The translations under genes were made by a program, and so were the position numbers. DNA of 64,000 bases from Ciceribacter thiooxidans. Its GTDB lineage: Bacteria > Pseudomonadota > Alphaproteobacteria > Rhizobiales > Rhizobiaceae. The stretch's first letter is position 1; the number at the start of each line of letters is the position of its first letter. This document shows, one piece after another, positions 53,760 to 62,468 of the stretch. Location: NCBI RefSeq assembly GCF_014126615.1, contig NZ_CP059896.1:1064501-1128500 (forward strand), in the 5' to 3' direction. The notes below the pieces were generated by a model that did no database searches, was not told the DNA's origin, and saw nothing but the letters and a program-made list of their open reading frames with translations.

Positions 53760-54730
53760 AACAGGTCGATGGAGAAAAGCTGCTGGCCTCGCTCGGGGAC
53801 GGCGTCAATCAACTGCGCGGGCGTCTGACGCCGGATGCGCCGATGGACCGGGTTACGTGGTTCCAGGCCGGCGGGCTCGCCGAACTCATGTTCCATCCGC
53901 ACGACCTCGACGATCTCGTCACCTTCCTGAAGCTGCTGCCGGAAGAGGTACCGCTCACCGTGGTCGGCGTCGGCTCCAACCTGCTCGTGCGCGACGGCGG
54001 CATACCGGGCGTCGTGATGAGGCTCTCCGCCAAGGGCTTCGGGCAGGTGGAGCTTGCCGGCGAGAACCGCATCCGCGCCGGTGCCATTACCCCGGACAAG
54101 CACCTCGCCGCCATGGCGATGGACCACAATATCGGCGGCTTCCACTTCTATTACGGCATTCCGGGAAGCATCGGCGGTGCGCTGCGCATGAATGCCGGCG
54201 CCAACGGCGGCGATACCTCCCAGCGCCTGGTCGAGGTCGAGGCAGTCGATCGCAAGGGCAACGTCCATGTGCTTTCCGCGGACGAGATGGGCTACAGCTA
54301 CCGGCATTCGACGGCGCCCGCCGACCTGATCTTCACCAGTGCGGTGTTCGAAGGCTATCCCGAGGACAAGGCGAAAATCCGCGCCGACATGGACGCCGTG
54401 CGCCATCACCGCGAGACCGTGCAGCCGATCAAGGAGAAGACCGGCGGCTCGACCTTCAAGAATCCGGAAGGCCATTCGGCCTGGGAACTCATCGACGAGG
54501 CGGGTTGCCGCGGGCTGATGATCGGCGGCGCGCAGATGTCGTCGCTCCACTGCAACTTCATGATCAATATCGGCCACGCGACCGGCTACGACCTCGAATA
54601 TCTCGGCGAGACCGTGCGCCAGCGGGTGTTCGAGAACTCCGGCATCAAGCTGCAATGGGAGATCAAGCGGCTCGGCATCTTCATGCCGGGACGCGAGATC
54701 AAGCCGTTCATGGGTGTTACCGAAGAATAA
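53756..54730 (+). CDS. murB: UDP-N-acetylenolpyruvoylglucosamine reductase
   Basis: The 324-residue FAD enzyme reduces UDP-GlcNAc-enolpyruvate to UDP-MurNAc. It has [20 protein letters not shown] (residues 32-51), [20 protein letters not shown] near 75, [20 protein letters not shown] near 128 for FAD binding, [20 protein letters not shown] near 225 with the catalytic Ser, and a C-terminal Glu near 297. The length fits the type I enzyme. The ATG at 53756 overlaps the murC stop; the longer frame at 53705 lies inside murC. It is the last gene of this part of the cluster. Confidence 0.96.
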   Translation: MKQVDGEKLLASLGDGVNQLRGRLTPDAPMDRVTWFQAGGLAELMFHPHDLDDLVTFLKLLPEEVPLTVVGVGSNLLVRDGGIPGVVMRLSAKGFGQVELAGENRIRAGAITPDKHLAAMAMDHNIGGFHFYYGIPGSIGGALRMNAGANGGDTSQRLVEVEAVDRKGNVHVLSADEMGYSYRHSTAPADLIFTSAVFEGYPEDKAKIRADMDAVRHHRETVQPIKEKTGGSTFKNPEGHSAWELIDEAGCRGLMIGGAQMSSLHCNFMINIGHATGYDLEYLGETVRQRVFENSGIKLQWEIKRLGIFMPGREIKPFMGVTEE

Positions 54731-54780
54731 GCACCCGCGCGGGTGCCGGGGCGGCGACCGTCCTCACGGGAATCATCGAA

Positions 54781-54815
54781 GACGGGCGGCGATTCCGCCC
54801 GTCTTGTCGTTTCTT
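54781..54815 (+). terminator. probable terminator after murB
   Basis: GACGGGCGG (54781-54789) pairs with CCGCCCGTC (54795-54803) around a five-base loop, followed by TTGTCGTTTCTT. A separate 16-bp palindrome GCACCCGCGCGGGTGC begins right after the murB stop (54731-54746). Confidence 0.7.
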
Positions 54816-54889
54816 CCCTTCTTTTCACCGGCTGTGCGGCTTCCGCCGCCGGTGGCCGGCCCCACCGCCGGGGTCCGGAAAAATTCCGA

Positions 54890-55088
54890 AAATCAAAATA
54901 TATTTCAATTAATTAGTTCGGATATCCGTCATCCGGTGTGCGAAAAAAATCCGTGTCCGGCACGCGTCGGTTAACGAAAGTAAACACTTCATTAACCTTA
55001 ATGTCGTTCTACTCGGACAACGGGTCATGTCTCGGCCAGATGGCGGCGGACCTCAGCAATGTTCGGTCTTTCGGAGCCGGGGGCGTAA
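54890..55088 (+). promoter_or_regulatory. AT-rich promoter region of the ddl-ftsQA operon with TTAA motifs
   Basis: This part of the 358-base murB-ddl gap is unusually AT-rich (54890-54925). It holds TTAACGAAAGTAAAC (from 54971) and TTAACCTTAAT (54992-55002), which resemble degenerate CtrA sites (TTAA-N7-TTAA). CtrA control of fts genes is known in Caulobacter, so the assignment is plausible but unproven here. GGGGG six bases before ddl is the SD. Confidence 0.45.
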
Positions 55089-56015
55089 ATGAGTGGCAAG
55101 CATGTAGCCGTCCTGATGGGTGGTCTTTCTTCGGAGCGGCCGGTGAGCCTGTCTTCCGGGAATGCATGCGCCGAGGCACTGGAAGGCGAGGGCTACCGCG
55201 TCACCAAGGTCGACGTCGGTCGCGATGTCGGTCAGGTGCTTGCGGAGTTGCGGCCGGACGTCGCCTTCAACGCGCTCCACGGCCCCTTCGGTGAGGATGG
55301 CACCATCCAGGGCGTCCTCGAATACCTGCAGATACCGTATACCCATTCCGGCGTGCTCGCTTCGGCACTCGCCATGGACAAGGGGCAGGCGAAGATCGTG
55401 GCGGCGAACGCCGGCATCCCGGTTGCAGAGGCGCGGGTGATGTCGCGCTTCGACATCGGCCCGGAGCATCCGATCAAGCCGCCTTACGTCGTCAAGCCGG
55501 TGCGCGAGGGCTCGAGCTTCGGCGTCGTCATCGTCAAGGAGGATCAGTCCCATCCGCCGCAGGTCCTGACGTCCGCGGAATGGCGCTATGGCGACCGGGT
55601 CATGGTCGAGCACTATGTGGCCGGCCGCGAGCTGACCTGCGGTGTCATGGGAGACCGGGCGCTCGGCGTCACCGAGATCGTCCCGCAGGGACACAGCTTC
55701 TACGATTACGATTCCAAGTATGTCGCCGGTGGCTCCCGGCATGTCTTGCCTGCTGAAATTTCACCGAAAATTTACCAAAAAATACAAGAATTGGCCCTGA
55801 AGGCGCATCAGGCGATCGGCTGTCGTGGCGTGAGTCGGTCGGATTTCCGTTACGACGACCGGTTTTCCGAAGACGGTGAGCTCATCTGGCTGGAGATCAA
55901 TACCCAGCCCGGCATGACCCCGACCTCGCTGGTTCCTGAGATGGCCGCTCACGCCGGTTTCGGCTTTGGTGAATTCGTTCGTTGGATGGTGGAGGAAGCA
56001 TCGTGCTTGCGCTAG
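55089..56015 (+). CDS. ddl: D-alanine--D-alanine ligase
   Basis: The 308-residue ATP-grasp enzyme supplies the D-Ala-D-Ala dipeptide for MurF. It has [20 protein letters not shown] (residues 6-25), [20 protein letters not shown] near 59, [20 protein letters not shown] near 85, [19 protein letters not shown] near 132 and [20 protein letters not shown] near 268 (metal-binding Glu/Asn). The ATG at 55089 gives the family-typical start. It begins a new transcription unit with ftsQ and ftsA. Confidence 0.96.
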   Translation: MSGKHVAVLMGGLSSERPVSLSSGNACAEALEGEGYRVTKVDVGRDVGQVLAELRPDVAFNALHGPFGEDGTIQGVLEYLQIPYTHSGVLASALAMDKGQAKIVAANAGIPVAEARVMSRFDIGPEHPIKPPYVVKPVREGSSFGVVIVKEDQSHPPQVLTSAEWRYGDRVMVEHYVAGRELTCGVMGDRALGVTEIVPQGHSFYDYDSKYVAGGSRHVLPAEISPKIYQKIQELALKAHQAIGCRGVSRSDFRYDDRFSEDGELIWLEINTQPGMTPTSLVPEMAAHAGFGFGEFVRWMVEEASCLR

Positions 56016-56929
56016 GCGGCAGAAAGCATAAGTCCCGGGCCGGGATTTCGGCTGCGTCGCCGGCCGGCGAGGCGGTGGTGCTTCCGCGCCCGCTGCGCCG
56101 CGTCACGCGCTTTGCGCTCGGGCTCTGCTCCGGCCGGATCGGCATCCCGCAATATGTCGGACGGCTCTCCTTCGTCGGCTATTGCTCCTTCGTCGGTCTC
56201 TACGGCGTCGTCGCGGGCGGGCACGGGGCGCAGGTCGCGCAGTCGCTGACCTCTTTCGCCGGTTTTGCCATCGAGGATGTGAAGGTCGCCGGCAACGAGC
56301 AGACCTCGGAAATCGACATCCTGCAGCTTCTCGGGCTCGATGGCACGACGTCGCTCATCTCGCTCGACATTAATGCGGCGCGCGACCAGCTTTCCAGGCT
56401 TCCCTGGGTCGAAAGTGCCGAGGTCCGCAAGGTCTATCCCTCGACGATCGAGGTCGCGCTGCATGAGCGCAAGGCCTACGGCATCTGGCAGCACGGCACG
56501 GAGCTTTCGCTGATCGAGAGCAACGGCAGCGTCATCGGTCCGCTGCGCGACAACAAGTTCGCGACGCTGCCGCTCTTTGTCGGTCGCGACGCGGAAACGG
56601 CGGCGGCTTCCGTCGAGCAGGAATTTGCCAAGTGGCCGCAGATCTCCGGCCGTGTGAAGGCCTTCGTCCGCGTTGCAAGCCGCCGGTGGGACATCCATCT
56701 CGACAACGGCGTGGTGGTGAAGCTTCCCGAAGAAAATCTCGATCACGCGCTGGCGCTGCTTTCGAAGCTCGATGCCGAGCAGCAGGTACTGGCGCGCGAC
56801 ATTGCCGCAATCGACCTGCGGCTTTCCGATCGTACAGCGATCCAGCTGACACCCGAAGCGCAGGCGCGTCGTCAGGTGGTCCTGGAACAGCGGCACAAGG
56901 CCCTCAAGAAGGCGGAGCAGAGCATATGA
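56003..56929 (+). CDS. ftsQ: cell division protein FtsQ
   Basis: The 308-residue bitopic protein has a cytoplasmic N-terminus, one membrane segment (about 50-70, [20 protein letters not shown]), a POTRA domain (about 90-155: [40 protein letters not shown]) and an FtsQ domain to the end. It scaffolds the FtsQLB complex. The GTG at 56003 follows GGAGG at 55991-55995 and overlaps ddl by 13 bases; the TTG seven codons earlier is less likely. It overlaps ftsA by ATGA. Confidence 0.94.
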   Translation: MLALGGRKHKSRAGISAASPAGEAVVLPRPLRRVTRFALGLCSGRIGIPQYVGRLSFVGYCSFVGLYGVVAGGHGAQVAQSLTSFAGFAIEDVKVAGNEQTSEIDILQLLGLDGTTSLISLDINAARDQLSRLPWVESAEVRKVYPSTIEVALHERKAYGIWQHGTELSLIESNGSVIGPLRDNKFATLPLFVGRDAETAAASVEQEFAKWPQISGRVKAFVRVASRRWDIHLDNGVVVKLPEENLDHALALLSKLDAEQQVLARDIAAIDLRLSDRTAIQLTPEAQARRQVVLEQRHKALKKAEQSI

Positions 56930-58257
56930 GCCTTTTCGGTAGCTCCAATTTCGGTCTGCCGCGCCTGAAGCCCCTTTCGGCGAAGCGGTCGCACGTCGTG
57001 TCGGTCCTCGACATCGGCTCGACCAAGGTCGTCTGCATGATCGGCCGGCTGACGCCGCGCAAGGAAAGCTCGGTGCTGCCGGGGCGCACCCACAATGTCG
57101 AGATCATCGGCATCGGCCACCAGCGCTCCCGCGGTGTGAAGTGCGGCGTGATCGCCGATCTCGATGCCGTCGAGAGTGTCGTCCGGCTTGCCGTCGATGC
57201 GGCCGAGCGCATGGCCGGTCTCACCGTCGAGAGCCTGATCGTCAACGTTTCGGCCGGACGGCTCGCGAGCGACGTCTATACGGCGACCATCGACCTCGGT
57301 GGCCAGGAAGTCGAATCGAGCGACCTGAAGAAGGTTCTCGTCGCCGCCGGCCAGCAGTCGCAGCGTCACGACCGCATCGTCCTGCACTCGCTGCCGACGG
57401 GCTTCTCGCTGGACGGCGAGCGCGGCATCCGCGATCCGCTCGGCATGTACGGCGACGAGCTCGGCGTCGACATGCACGTCGTCACCGCGGAACGGCCGGC
57501 GCTACGCAATCTCGAACTCTGCATCAACCGTGCGCACCTTTCGGTGGAAGGCGTCGTCGCAACCCCCTATGCCAGCGGGCTCGCCGCTCTCGTCGACGAC
57601 GAGGTCGAGCTCGGCTGCGCGGCGATCGACATGGGCGGCGGCATGACCACCATTTCGGTCTTCGCCGAAGGCAAGCTCATCCATACCGATGCGATCGCGA
57701 TCGGCGGCCATCACGTCACCACCGACCTCGCACGCGGTCTGTCGACCCGCATCGAGGACGCCGAACGCCTGAAAGTCGTCCATGGTTCGGCGCTTGCGAA
57801 CAGCGCCGATGAGCGCGACGTGATCTCCGTTCCGCCGATCGGCGAGGACGATCGCGACCAGCCGACCCAGGTGCCGCGTTCGCTGGTGACGCGAATCATC
57901 CGCGCACGCATCGAGGAAATTCTCGAAATGCTGCGCGACCGCATTCAGCAGTCCGGTTTCAGCCCGATCGTCGGCAAGCGCGTCGTGCTGACCGGTGGTG
58001 CCAGCCAGCTGACCGGCCTTCCGGAAGCCGCCCGCCGCGTGCTCGCACGCAATGTGCGGATCGGCCGACCGATGGGGGTCGCCGGCCTGCCGGTGGCGGC
58101 CAAGGGGCCGGCATTTTCGACTGCGGTCGGTCTGATGATCTACCCGCAGGTCGCGGACCAGGAGACGCATGCAGGGCAGGGCGGGTTGTTCTCGCCCTTC
58201 AGCAACGGGAACAGCCGGATCGCCCGTGTCGGGCAATGGCTGAAAGAGAGTTTTTGA
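56926..58257 (+). CDS. ftsA: cell division protein FtsA
   Basis: The 443-residue actin-like ATPase tethers FtsZ to the membrane. It has SVLDIGSTKVVCMIG near residue 26 (phosphate 1), GVIADLDAVESVVRLAVDAA near 72 in subdomain 1C, ELGCAAIDMGGGMTTISVFA near 226 (phosphate 2), VVLTGGASQLTGLPEAARRV near 348 (adenosine) and a C-terminal amphipathic helix RIARVGQWLKESF for membrane binding. Start and ftsQ overlap are clear. Ninety-two bases separate it from ftsZ. Confidence 0.97.
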   Translation: MSLFGSSNFGLPRLKPLSAKRSHVVSVLDIGSTKVVCMIGRLTPRKESSVLPGRTHNVEIIGIGHQRSRGVKCGVIADLDAVESVVRLAVDAAERMAGLTVESLIVNVSAGRLASDVYTATIDLGGQEVESSDLKKVLVAAGQQSQRHDRIVLHSLPTGFSLDGERGIRDPLGMYGDELGVDMHVVTAERPALRNLELCINRAHLSVEGVVATPYASGLAALVDDEVELGCAAIDMGGGMTTISVFAEGKLIHTDAIAIGGHHVTTDLARGLSTRIEDAERLKVVHGSALANSADERDVISVPPIGEDDRDQPTQVPRSLVTRIIRARIEEILEMLRDRIQQSGFSPIVGKRVVLTGGASQLTGLPEAARRVLARNVRIGRPMGVAGLPVAAKGPAFSTAVGLMIYPQVADQETHAGQGGLFSPFSNGNSRIARVGQWLKESF

Positions 58258-58349
58258 GTTTCTGCCTCGCCGTGGCGGCGCAAGGCAAGAAGAGTTGAAA
58301 AGATCAGGCCGGCGTGGCGATGCGGCCGGAGAAAGAAGGAACGGGTAAC

Positions 58350-60083
58350 ATGACCATTAAGCTGCAGAAGCCAGACATTACCGAGCTGAAGCCTCGGATC
58401 ACGGTATTCGGGGTCGGTGGCGGTGGCGGCAACGCCGTCAACAACATGATCACCGCCGGCCTCCAGGGCGTCGACTTCGTCGTCGCCAATACCGACGCGC
58501 AGGCGCTGACGATGACCAAGGCGGAGCGGATCATCCAGCTCGGCGCCAATGTCACCGAAGGTCTCGGCGCCGGCTCGCAGCCGGAAGTCGGTCGTGCAGC
58601 CGCCGAGGAATGCATCGACGAGATCATCGATCACCTGAACGGCACCCACATGTGCTTCGTCACCGCCGGCATGGGCGGCGGCACCGGCACGGGTGCGGCT
58701 CCGGTCGTCGCCCAGGCTGCCCGCAACAAGGGTATCCTCACCGTCGGTGTCGTCACCAAGCCCTTCCATTTCGAAGGTCAGCGCCGCATGCGCCTTGCGG
58801 AATCCGGTATCGAGGAACTGCAGAAGTCCGTCGATACCCTGATCGTCATCCCGAACCAGAACCTCTTCCGCATCGCCAACGACAAGACCACCTTCGCCGA
58901 CGCCTTCGCGATGGCCGACCAGGTGCTCTACTCCGGCGTGGCATGCATCACCGACCTGATGGTCAAGGAAGGCCTGATCAACCTCGACTTCGCCGACGTC
59001 CGCTCGGTGATGCGCGAGATGGGTCGCGCGATGATGGGTACCGGCGAAGCTTCCGGCCCGGGCCGCGCGATGCAGGCTGCGGAAGCGGCAATCGCCAACC
59101 CGCTGCTCGACGAGACCTCGATGAAGGGTGCTCAAGGGTTGTTGATCTCGATCACGGGTGGCCGCGACCTCACGCTCTTCGAAGTCGACGAAGCCGCGAC
59201 CCGCATCCGCGAGGAAGTCGATCCGGACGCCAACATCATCCTCGGCGCGACTTTCGATGAAGCGCTCGAAGGCCTGATCCGGGTGTCGGTCGTCGCAACC
59301 GGCATCGACCGGACCGCCGGCGCCATGGCTCAGAAGACCTACGAAGCGCCTGCCGCACGGCCGATCATGCGCCCGGCCGCAGCCGTTACCGCTGCTCCGG
59401 CTCCGGTCCAGCAGGTGGCCGCGCCGGCCCCGAAGGCCGCCGACCCGGTTGCCGACACCATCCGTTCCGCCGAAGCGGAAATGGAGCGTGAACTCGAGAT
59501 CGCCATGGCCCGTCAGATGGCTCCGGCTCCGGCCGCCGCTCCTGCCCAGCCGGAATTCCGTCCGCAGAGCAAGCTCTTCACCGCGCCGGCCGCCGCTGCT
59601 CCGCAGCAGCCCGGCGTTCGCGAACCGGTTGCCGCCCCGGCCCCGGTCATGAGCCGTCCGGCTGCTCCGGTTCAGCCCGCTCCGGCCCGTGTCGAGCCGG
59701 TAGCCCAGCCGGTCCGTCAGACGGTCGAGCCGGTCCGCATGCCGAAGGTTGAGGACTTCCCGCCGGTCGTCCGTGCCGAGATGGATCACCGCGCGAATGC
59801 CGCTCCGGCCCCGCAGGATGAGCGCGGCCCGATGGGCCTCCTCAAGCGGATCACCAGCTCGCTCGGCCGCCATCACGAGGAAGAGTCGGTCAACGCCGAC
59901 ATGACGGCCTCCGCTCCGGCCGCCGCCTCGCAGCAGCGCCGCACGCTCTCCCCGGAAGCGAGCCTCTATGCGCCGCGCCGCGGCCAGCTCGACGACCAGG
60001 GCCGCACGGTGCCGCAGACGCGGGTCGCCCATGAGGACGACCAGCTCGAAATCCCGGCCTTCCTGCGTCGCCAGTCGAACTGA
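58350..60083 (+). CDS. ftsZ: cell division GTPase FtsZ
   Basis: The 577-residue tubulin homologue forms the Z ring. It has [18 protein letters not shown] (residues 16-33), the tubulin signature [15 protein letters not shown] near 108, the synergy-loop region [20 protein letters not shown] (about 201-220) and a globular end near 320. Residues 330-555 are a long Ala/Pro/Val-rich linker with a conserved [17 protein letters not shown] segment. The protein ends [16 protein letters not shown], the peptide that binds FtsA and other partners. This extended tail is typical of Rhizobiales FtsZ1. AAGGA precedes the ATG at 58350. A terminator follows. Confidence 0.97.
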   Translation: MTIKLQKPDITELKPRITVFGVGGGGGNAVNNMITAGLQGVDFVVANTDAQALTMTKAERIIQLGANVTEGLGAGSQPEVGRAAAEECIDEIIDHLNGTHMCFVTAGMGGGTGTGAAPVVAQAARNKGILTVGVVTKPFHFEGQRRMRLAESGIEELQKSVDTLIVIPNQNLFRIANDKTTFADAFAMADQVLYSGVACITDLMVKEGLINLDFADVRSVMREMGRAMMGTGEASGPGRAMQAAEAAIANPLLDETSMKGAQGLLISITGGRDLTLFEVDEAATRIREEVDPDANIILGATFDEALEGLIRVSVVATGIDRTAGAMAQKTYEAPAARPIMRPAAAVTAAPAPVQQVAAPAPKAADPVADTIRSAEAEMERELEIAMARQMAPAPAAAPAQPEFRPQSKLFTAPAAAAPQQPGVREPVAAPAPVMSRPAAPVQPAPARVEPVAQPVRQTVEPVRMPKVEDFPPVVRAEMDHRANAAPAPQDERGPMGLLKRITSSLGRHHEEESVNADMTASAPAAASQQRRTLSPEASLYAPRRGQLDDQGRTVPQTRVAHEDDQLEIPAFLRRQSN

Positions 60084-60104
60084 GGCGCAAAGACGAACGG
60101 ATTT

Positions 60105-60140
60105 GGCGCCCGGGTCGCAAGGCCCGGGCGCCTCTGTTTA
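60105..60140 (+). terminator. rho-independent terminator after ftsZ
   Basis: GGCGCCCGGG (60105-60114) and CCCGGGCGCC (60123-60132) form a perfect ten-base stem with an eight-base loop, followed by TCTGTTTA. Confidence 0.85.
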
Positions 60141-60364
60141 CTGCACCTGCGAAGGGGCGGTGATTGTGTAACGGTTCCAACCGGTTGCCTTCGTTACAAT
60201 GCGAAAGAAACAGTGATTTGTGCTATCGGGGCACGCTCCATATGTATGGGGTCGGGACAGGGCTGGATTCGGTGATCATTCCGATGTCATGGCCCCATAC
60301 GATTGAGCGGCAGGCGCATTCGCCAGGCGAAAGGCGCTGCCGCGGCAGATAAAGGCACTCTTCT

Positions 60365-61321
60365 ATGGCAATCGGATTGCTGGGTTTTCAGACCACCATC
60401 GCGGCACCGGTCACGCTGACCGGGATCGGCGTGCATTCGGGGACGCCAGTAACCATCAGCTTCCTCCCGGCCGAAGCCGGCACGGGTATCGTTTTCCATC
60501 GTCAGCATGGGAACGGAACGGTGACGGAACTGCGGGCGGTTTCCTCGCAGGTCGGCAATACCGATCTCTGCACCGTGCTCGGGACTTCGGCGGCCAGCTC
60601 GATCGCGACGGTCGAGCACGTGATGGCGGCGATCTATGCGCTCGGCATCGACAATCTGGTCATCGAGGTCGACGGGGCGGAAATGCCGATCATGGACGGC
60701 AGCTCGGCGCCGTTCATCGAGGCGATCGACCAGGTCGGCATCAAGAATCTCGGCGTGAAGCGCCGCTATATCCGCGTCACCAAGCCTGTGCGCATCGAAT
60801 CGGGGGCATCCTGGGCCGAGTTCCGTCCGCATGACGGCACCCGTTTCGAAGTGGAGATCGATTTCGACAGCCCGCTGATCGGTCGCCAGATATGGCAGGG
60901 CGAGATGACGGCCGCGGCCTTCCGCAACGAGTTGTCGCGCGCCCGCACCTTCGGCTTCATGCGCGATGTCGAGCGGCTCTGGGCCGCCGGCTTTGCACTC
61001 GGTTCGTCGCTCGAGAATTCGGTCGTCATTTCCGACGACAATACCGTCATCAACATGGAAGGCCTGCGTTACGCCGGTGACGAGTTCGTTCGTCACAAGA
61101 CGCTCGACGCCGTGGGCGACCTCGCCATGGCCGGTGCGCAGTTCATCGGCTGCTATCGTTCGTATCGCGGTGGCCACAAGCTGAACGCCAATGCGCTCAA
61201 GGCCCTGCTCGATGACCGCAGCGCCTACGAGGTCGTGGAAGCGCCGGTGCGCAGCCAGCAGGTCCGAGCGCGCGAATTCGTGGCCGTCAACGTTCCGGAA
61301 TTTGCGCCATGGTCCGCCTGA
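60365..61321 (+). CDS. lpxC: UDP-3-O-acyl-N-acetylglucosamine deacetylase
   Basis: The 318-residue zinc enzyme carries out the committed step of lipid A synthesis. It starts with LLGFQTTIAAPVTLTGIGVH (residues 4-23). It has SIATVEHVMAAIYALGIDNL near 80 with the first zinc His, MPIMDGSSAPFIEAI near 106, RARTFGFMRDVERLWAAGFA (about 192), and FVRHKTLDAVGDLAMAGAQF near 241 with the other zinc His and Asp, then YRGGHKLNANALKALL with the active-site His. AAAGG lies about eight bases before the ATG. It is monocistronic between two terminators. Confidence 0.97.
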   Translation: MAIGLLGFQTTIAAPVTLTGIGVHSGTPVTISFLPAEAGTGIVFHRQHGNGTVTELRAVSSQVGNTDLCTVLGTSAASSIATVEHVMAAIYALGIDNLVIEVDGAEMPIMDGSSAPFIEAIDQVGIKNLGVKRRYIRVTKPVRIESGASWAEFRPHDGTRFEVEIDFDSPLIGRQIWQGEMTAAAFRNELSRARTFGFMRDVERLWAAGFALGSSLENSVVISDDNTVINMEGLRYAGDEFVRHKTLDAVGDLAMAGAQFIGCYRSYRGGHKLNANALKALLDDRSAYEVVEAPVRSQQVRAREFVAVNVPEFAPWSA

Positions 61322-61340
61322 CCTCGGCAAGATGATGCGA

Positions 61341-61372
61341 AAGGCCGCCCGTCGAGGCGGCTTTTCTTTTTT
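61341..61372 (+). terminator. rho-independent terminator after lpxC
   Basis: GCCGCC (61344-61349) pairs with GGCGGC (61356-61361) around a six-base loop, followed by TTTTCTTTTTTCG. Confidence 0.85.
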
Positions 61373-61563
61373 CGAAGACGCCGAAGAGACGAACTGCGGA
61401 GGGACGCCTGTGTGCGATCGTCCAAATTCGGGATTTCCTTTGCGGCTTGCCACAAAATTGCGTCAAATCACCATCATTGCGTTGCTCTCCTCACGCTTTT
61501 ATGGCTAGAAACGCCAGTTGGAAGCGGCGGTATTCACGCGGCGCTGCAATCGGGAACTGTCGA

Positions 61564-62433
61564 ATGAGTGAAGTCAAGTCGGGAATGCTTAGAAACGCCG
61601 CTCGGGTTGCCAGCGTGTTCTTGATGATGACGGCGACCGGTTCCCTGCTGGCGTCGTGCCAGTCGGACCCCGACATCGACATTACCAAGCTCGCCGCCGA
61701 GAGTGAACCGGCGGAAGTGCTGTACAATCAGGGGCTTGCCAACATCAAGGCCGGTAACATGACCGAGGCCGGGCGCAAGTTCGACGCTGTCGACCGCCAG
61801 CACCCCTTCTCGGAATGGTCGCAGAAGGCGCTGGTGATGAGCACCTTCGTCAAGTACCGGCTGGGGCGCTATACGGAAGCGACCGCGACGGGCAGGCGCT
61901 ACCTGAGCCTCTACCCGCGTGCGGACGACTCGGCCTATGTGCAGTATCTCGTCGGCCTTTCCTACTGGAAGCAGATCAGCAATGTGACGCAGGACCAGAA
62001 GGCATCGAACCAGACGATCGAAGCCATGCAGAAGGTGGTCGACCAGTATCCGGACTCCGAATATGTCGACGACGCGCAGGCGAAAATCCGTTTTGCGCGC
62101 GACCAGCTGGCCGGCAAGGAAATGCAGATCGGCCGCTACTATCAGGAACGTAAGGAATACCTCGCGGCGATCTCGCGCTTCCGTGTCGTCGTCGAGAAGT
62201 ATCCGACGACGAATCAGGTCGAGGAGGCGCTTGCCCGCCTCGTGGAAGCTTATTACGCCCTCGGCGTCGTCGAGGAGGCGCAGACCGCTGCGGCTGTTCT
62301 CGGGCACAACTACCCCGACAGCCAGTGGTATGCCGACTCCTACAAGCTCCTGAAGACCGGTGGTCTGGAGCCGCGTGAGAATGCCGGCTCCTGGATTTCC
62401 CGTGCCGGCAAGAAGCTCCTGATCGGGAGCTGA
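61564..62433 (+). CDS. bamD: outer membrane protein assembly lipoprotein BamD
   Basis: The 289-residue lipoprotein has a signal peptide with lipobox ([18 protein letters not shown], Cys near residue 36) and TPR-like helical repeats: [20 protein letters not shown] (about 55-75), [52 protein letters not shown] and [19 protein letters not shown]. BamD (older name ComL/YfiO) is an essential part of the BAM complex that folds outer membrane proteins. GGGA lies just before ATG 61564; the longer frame to 61447 has no signal. Confidence 0.95.
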   Translation: MSEVKSGMLRNAARVASVFLMMTATGSLLASCQSDPDIDITKLAAESEPAEVLYNQGLANIKAGNMTEAGRKFDAVDRQHPFSEWSQKALVMSTFVKYRLGRYTEATATGRRYLSLYPRADDSAYVQYLVGLSYWKQISNVTQDQKASNQTIEAMQKVVDQYPDSEYVDDAQAKIRFARDQLAGKEMQIGRYYQERKEYLAAISRFRVVVEKYPTTNQVEEALARLVEAYYALGVVEEAQTAAAVLGHNYPDSQWYADSYKLLKTGGLEPRENAGSWISRAGKKLLIGS

Positions 62434-62468
62434 TCGTCAGTCTCAAACCAGGCGAGATCTGAAAGCCC

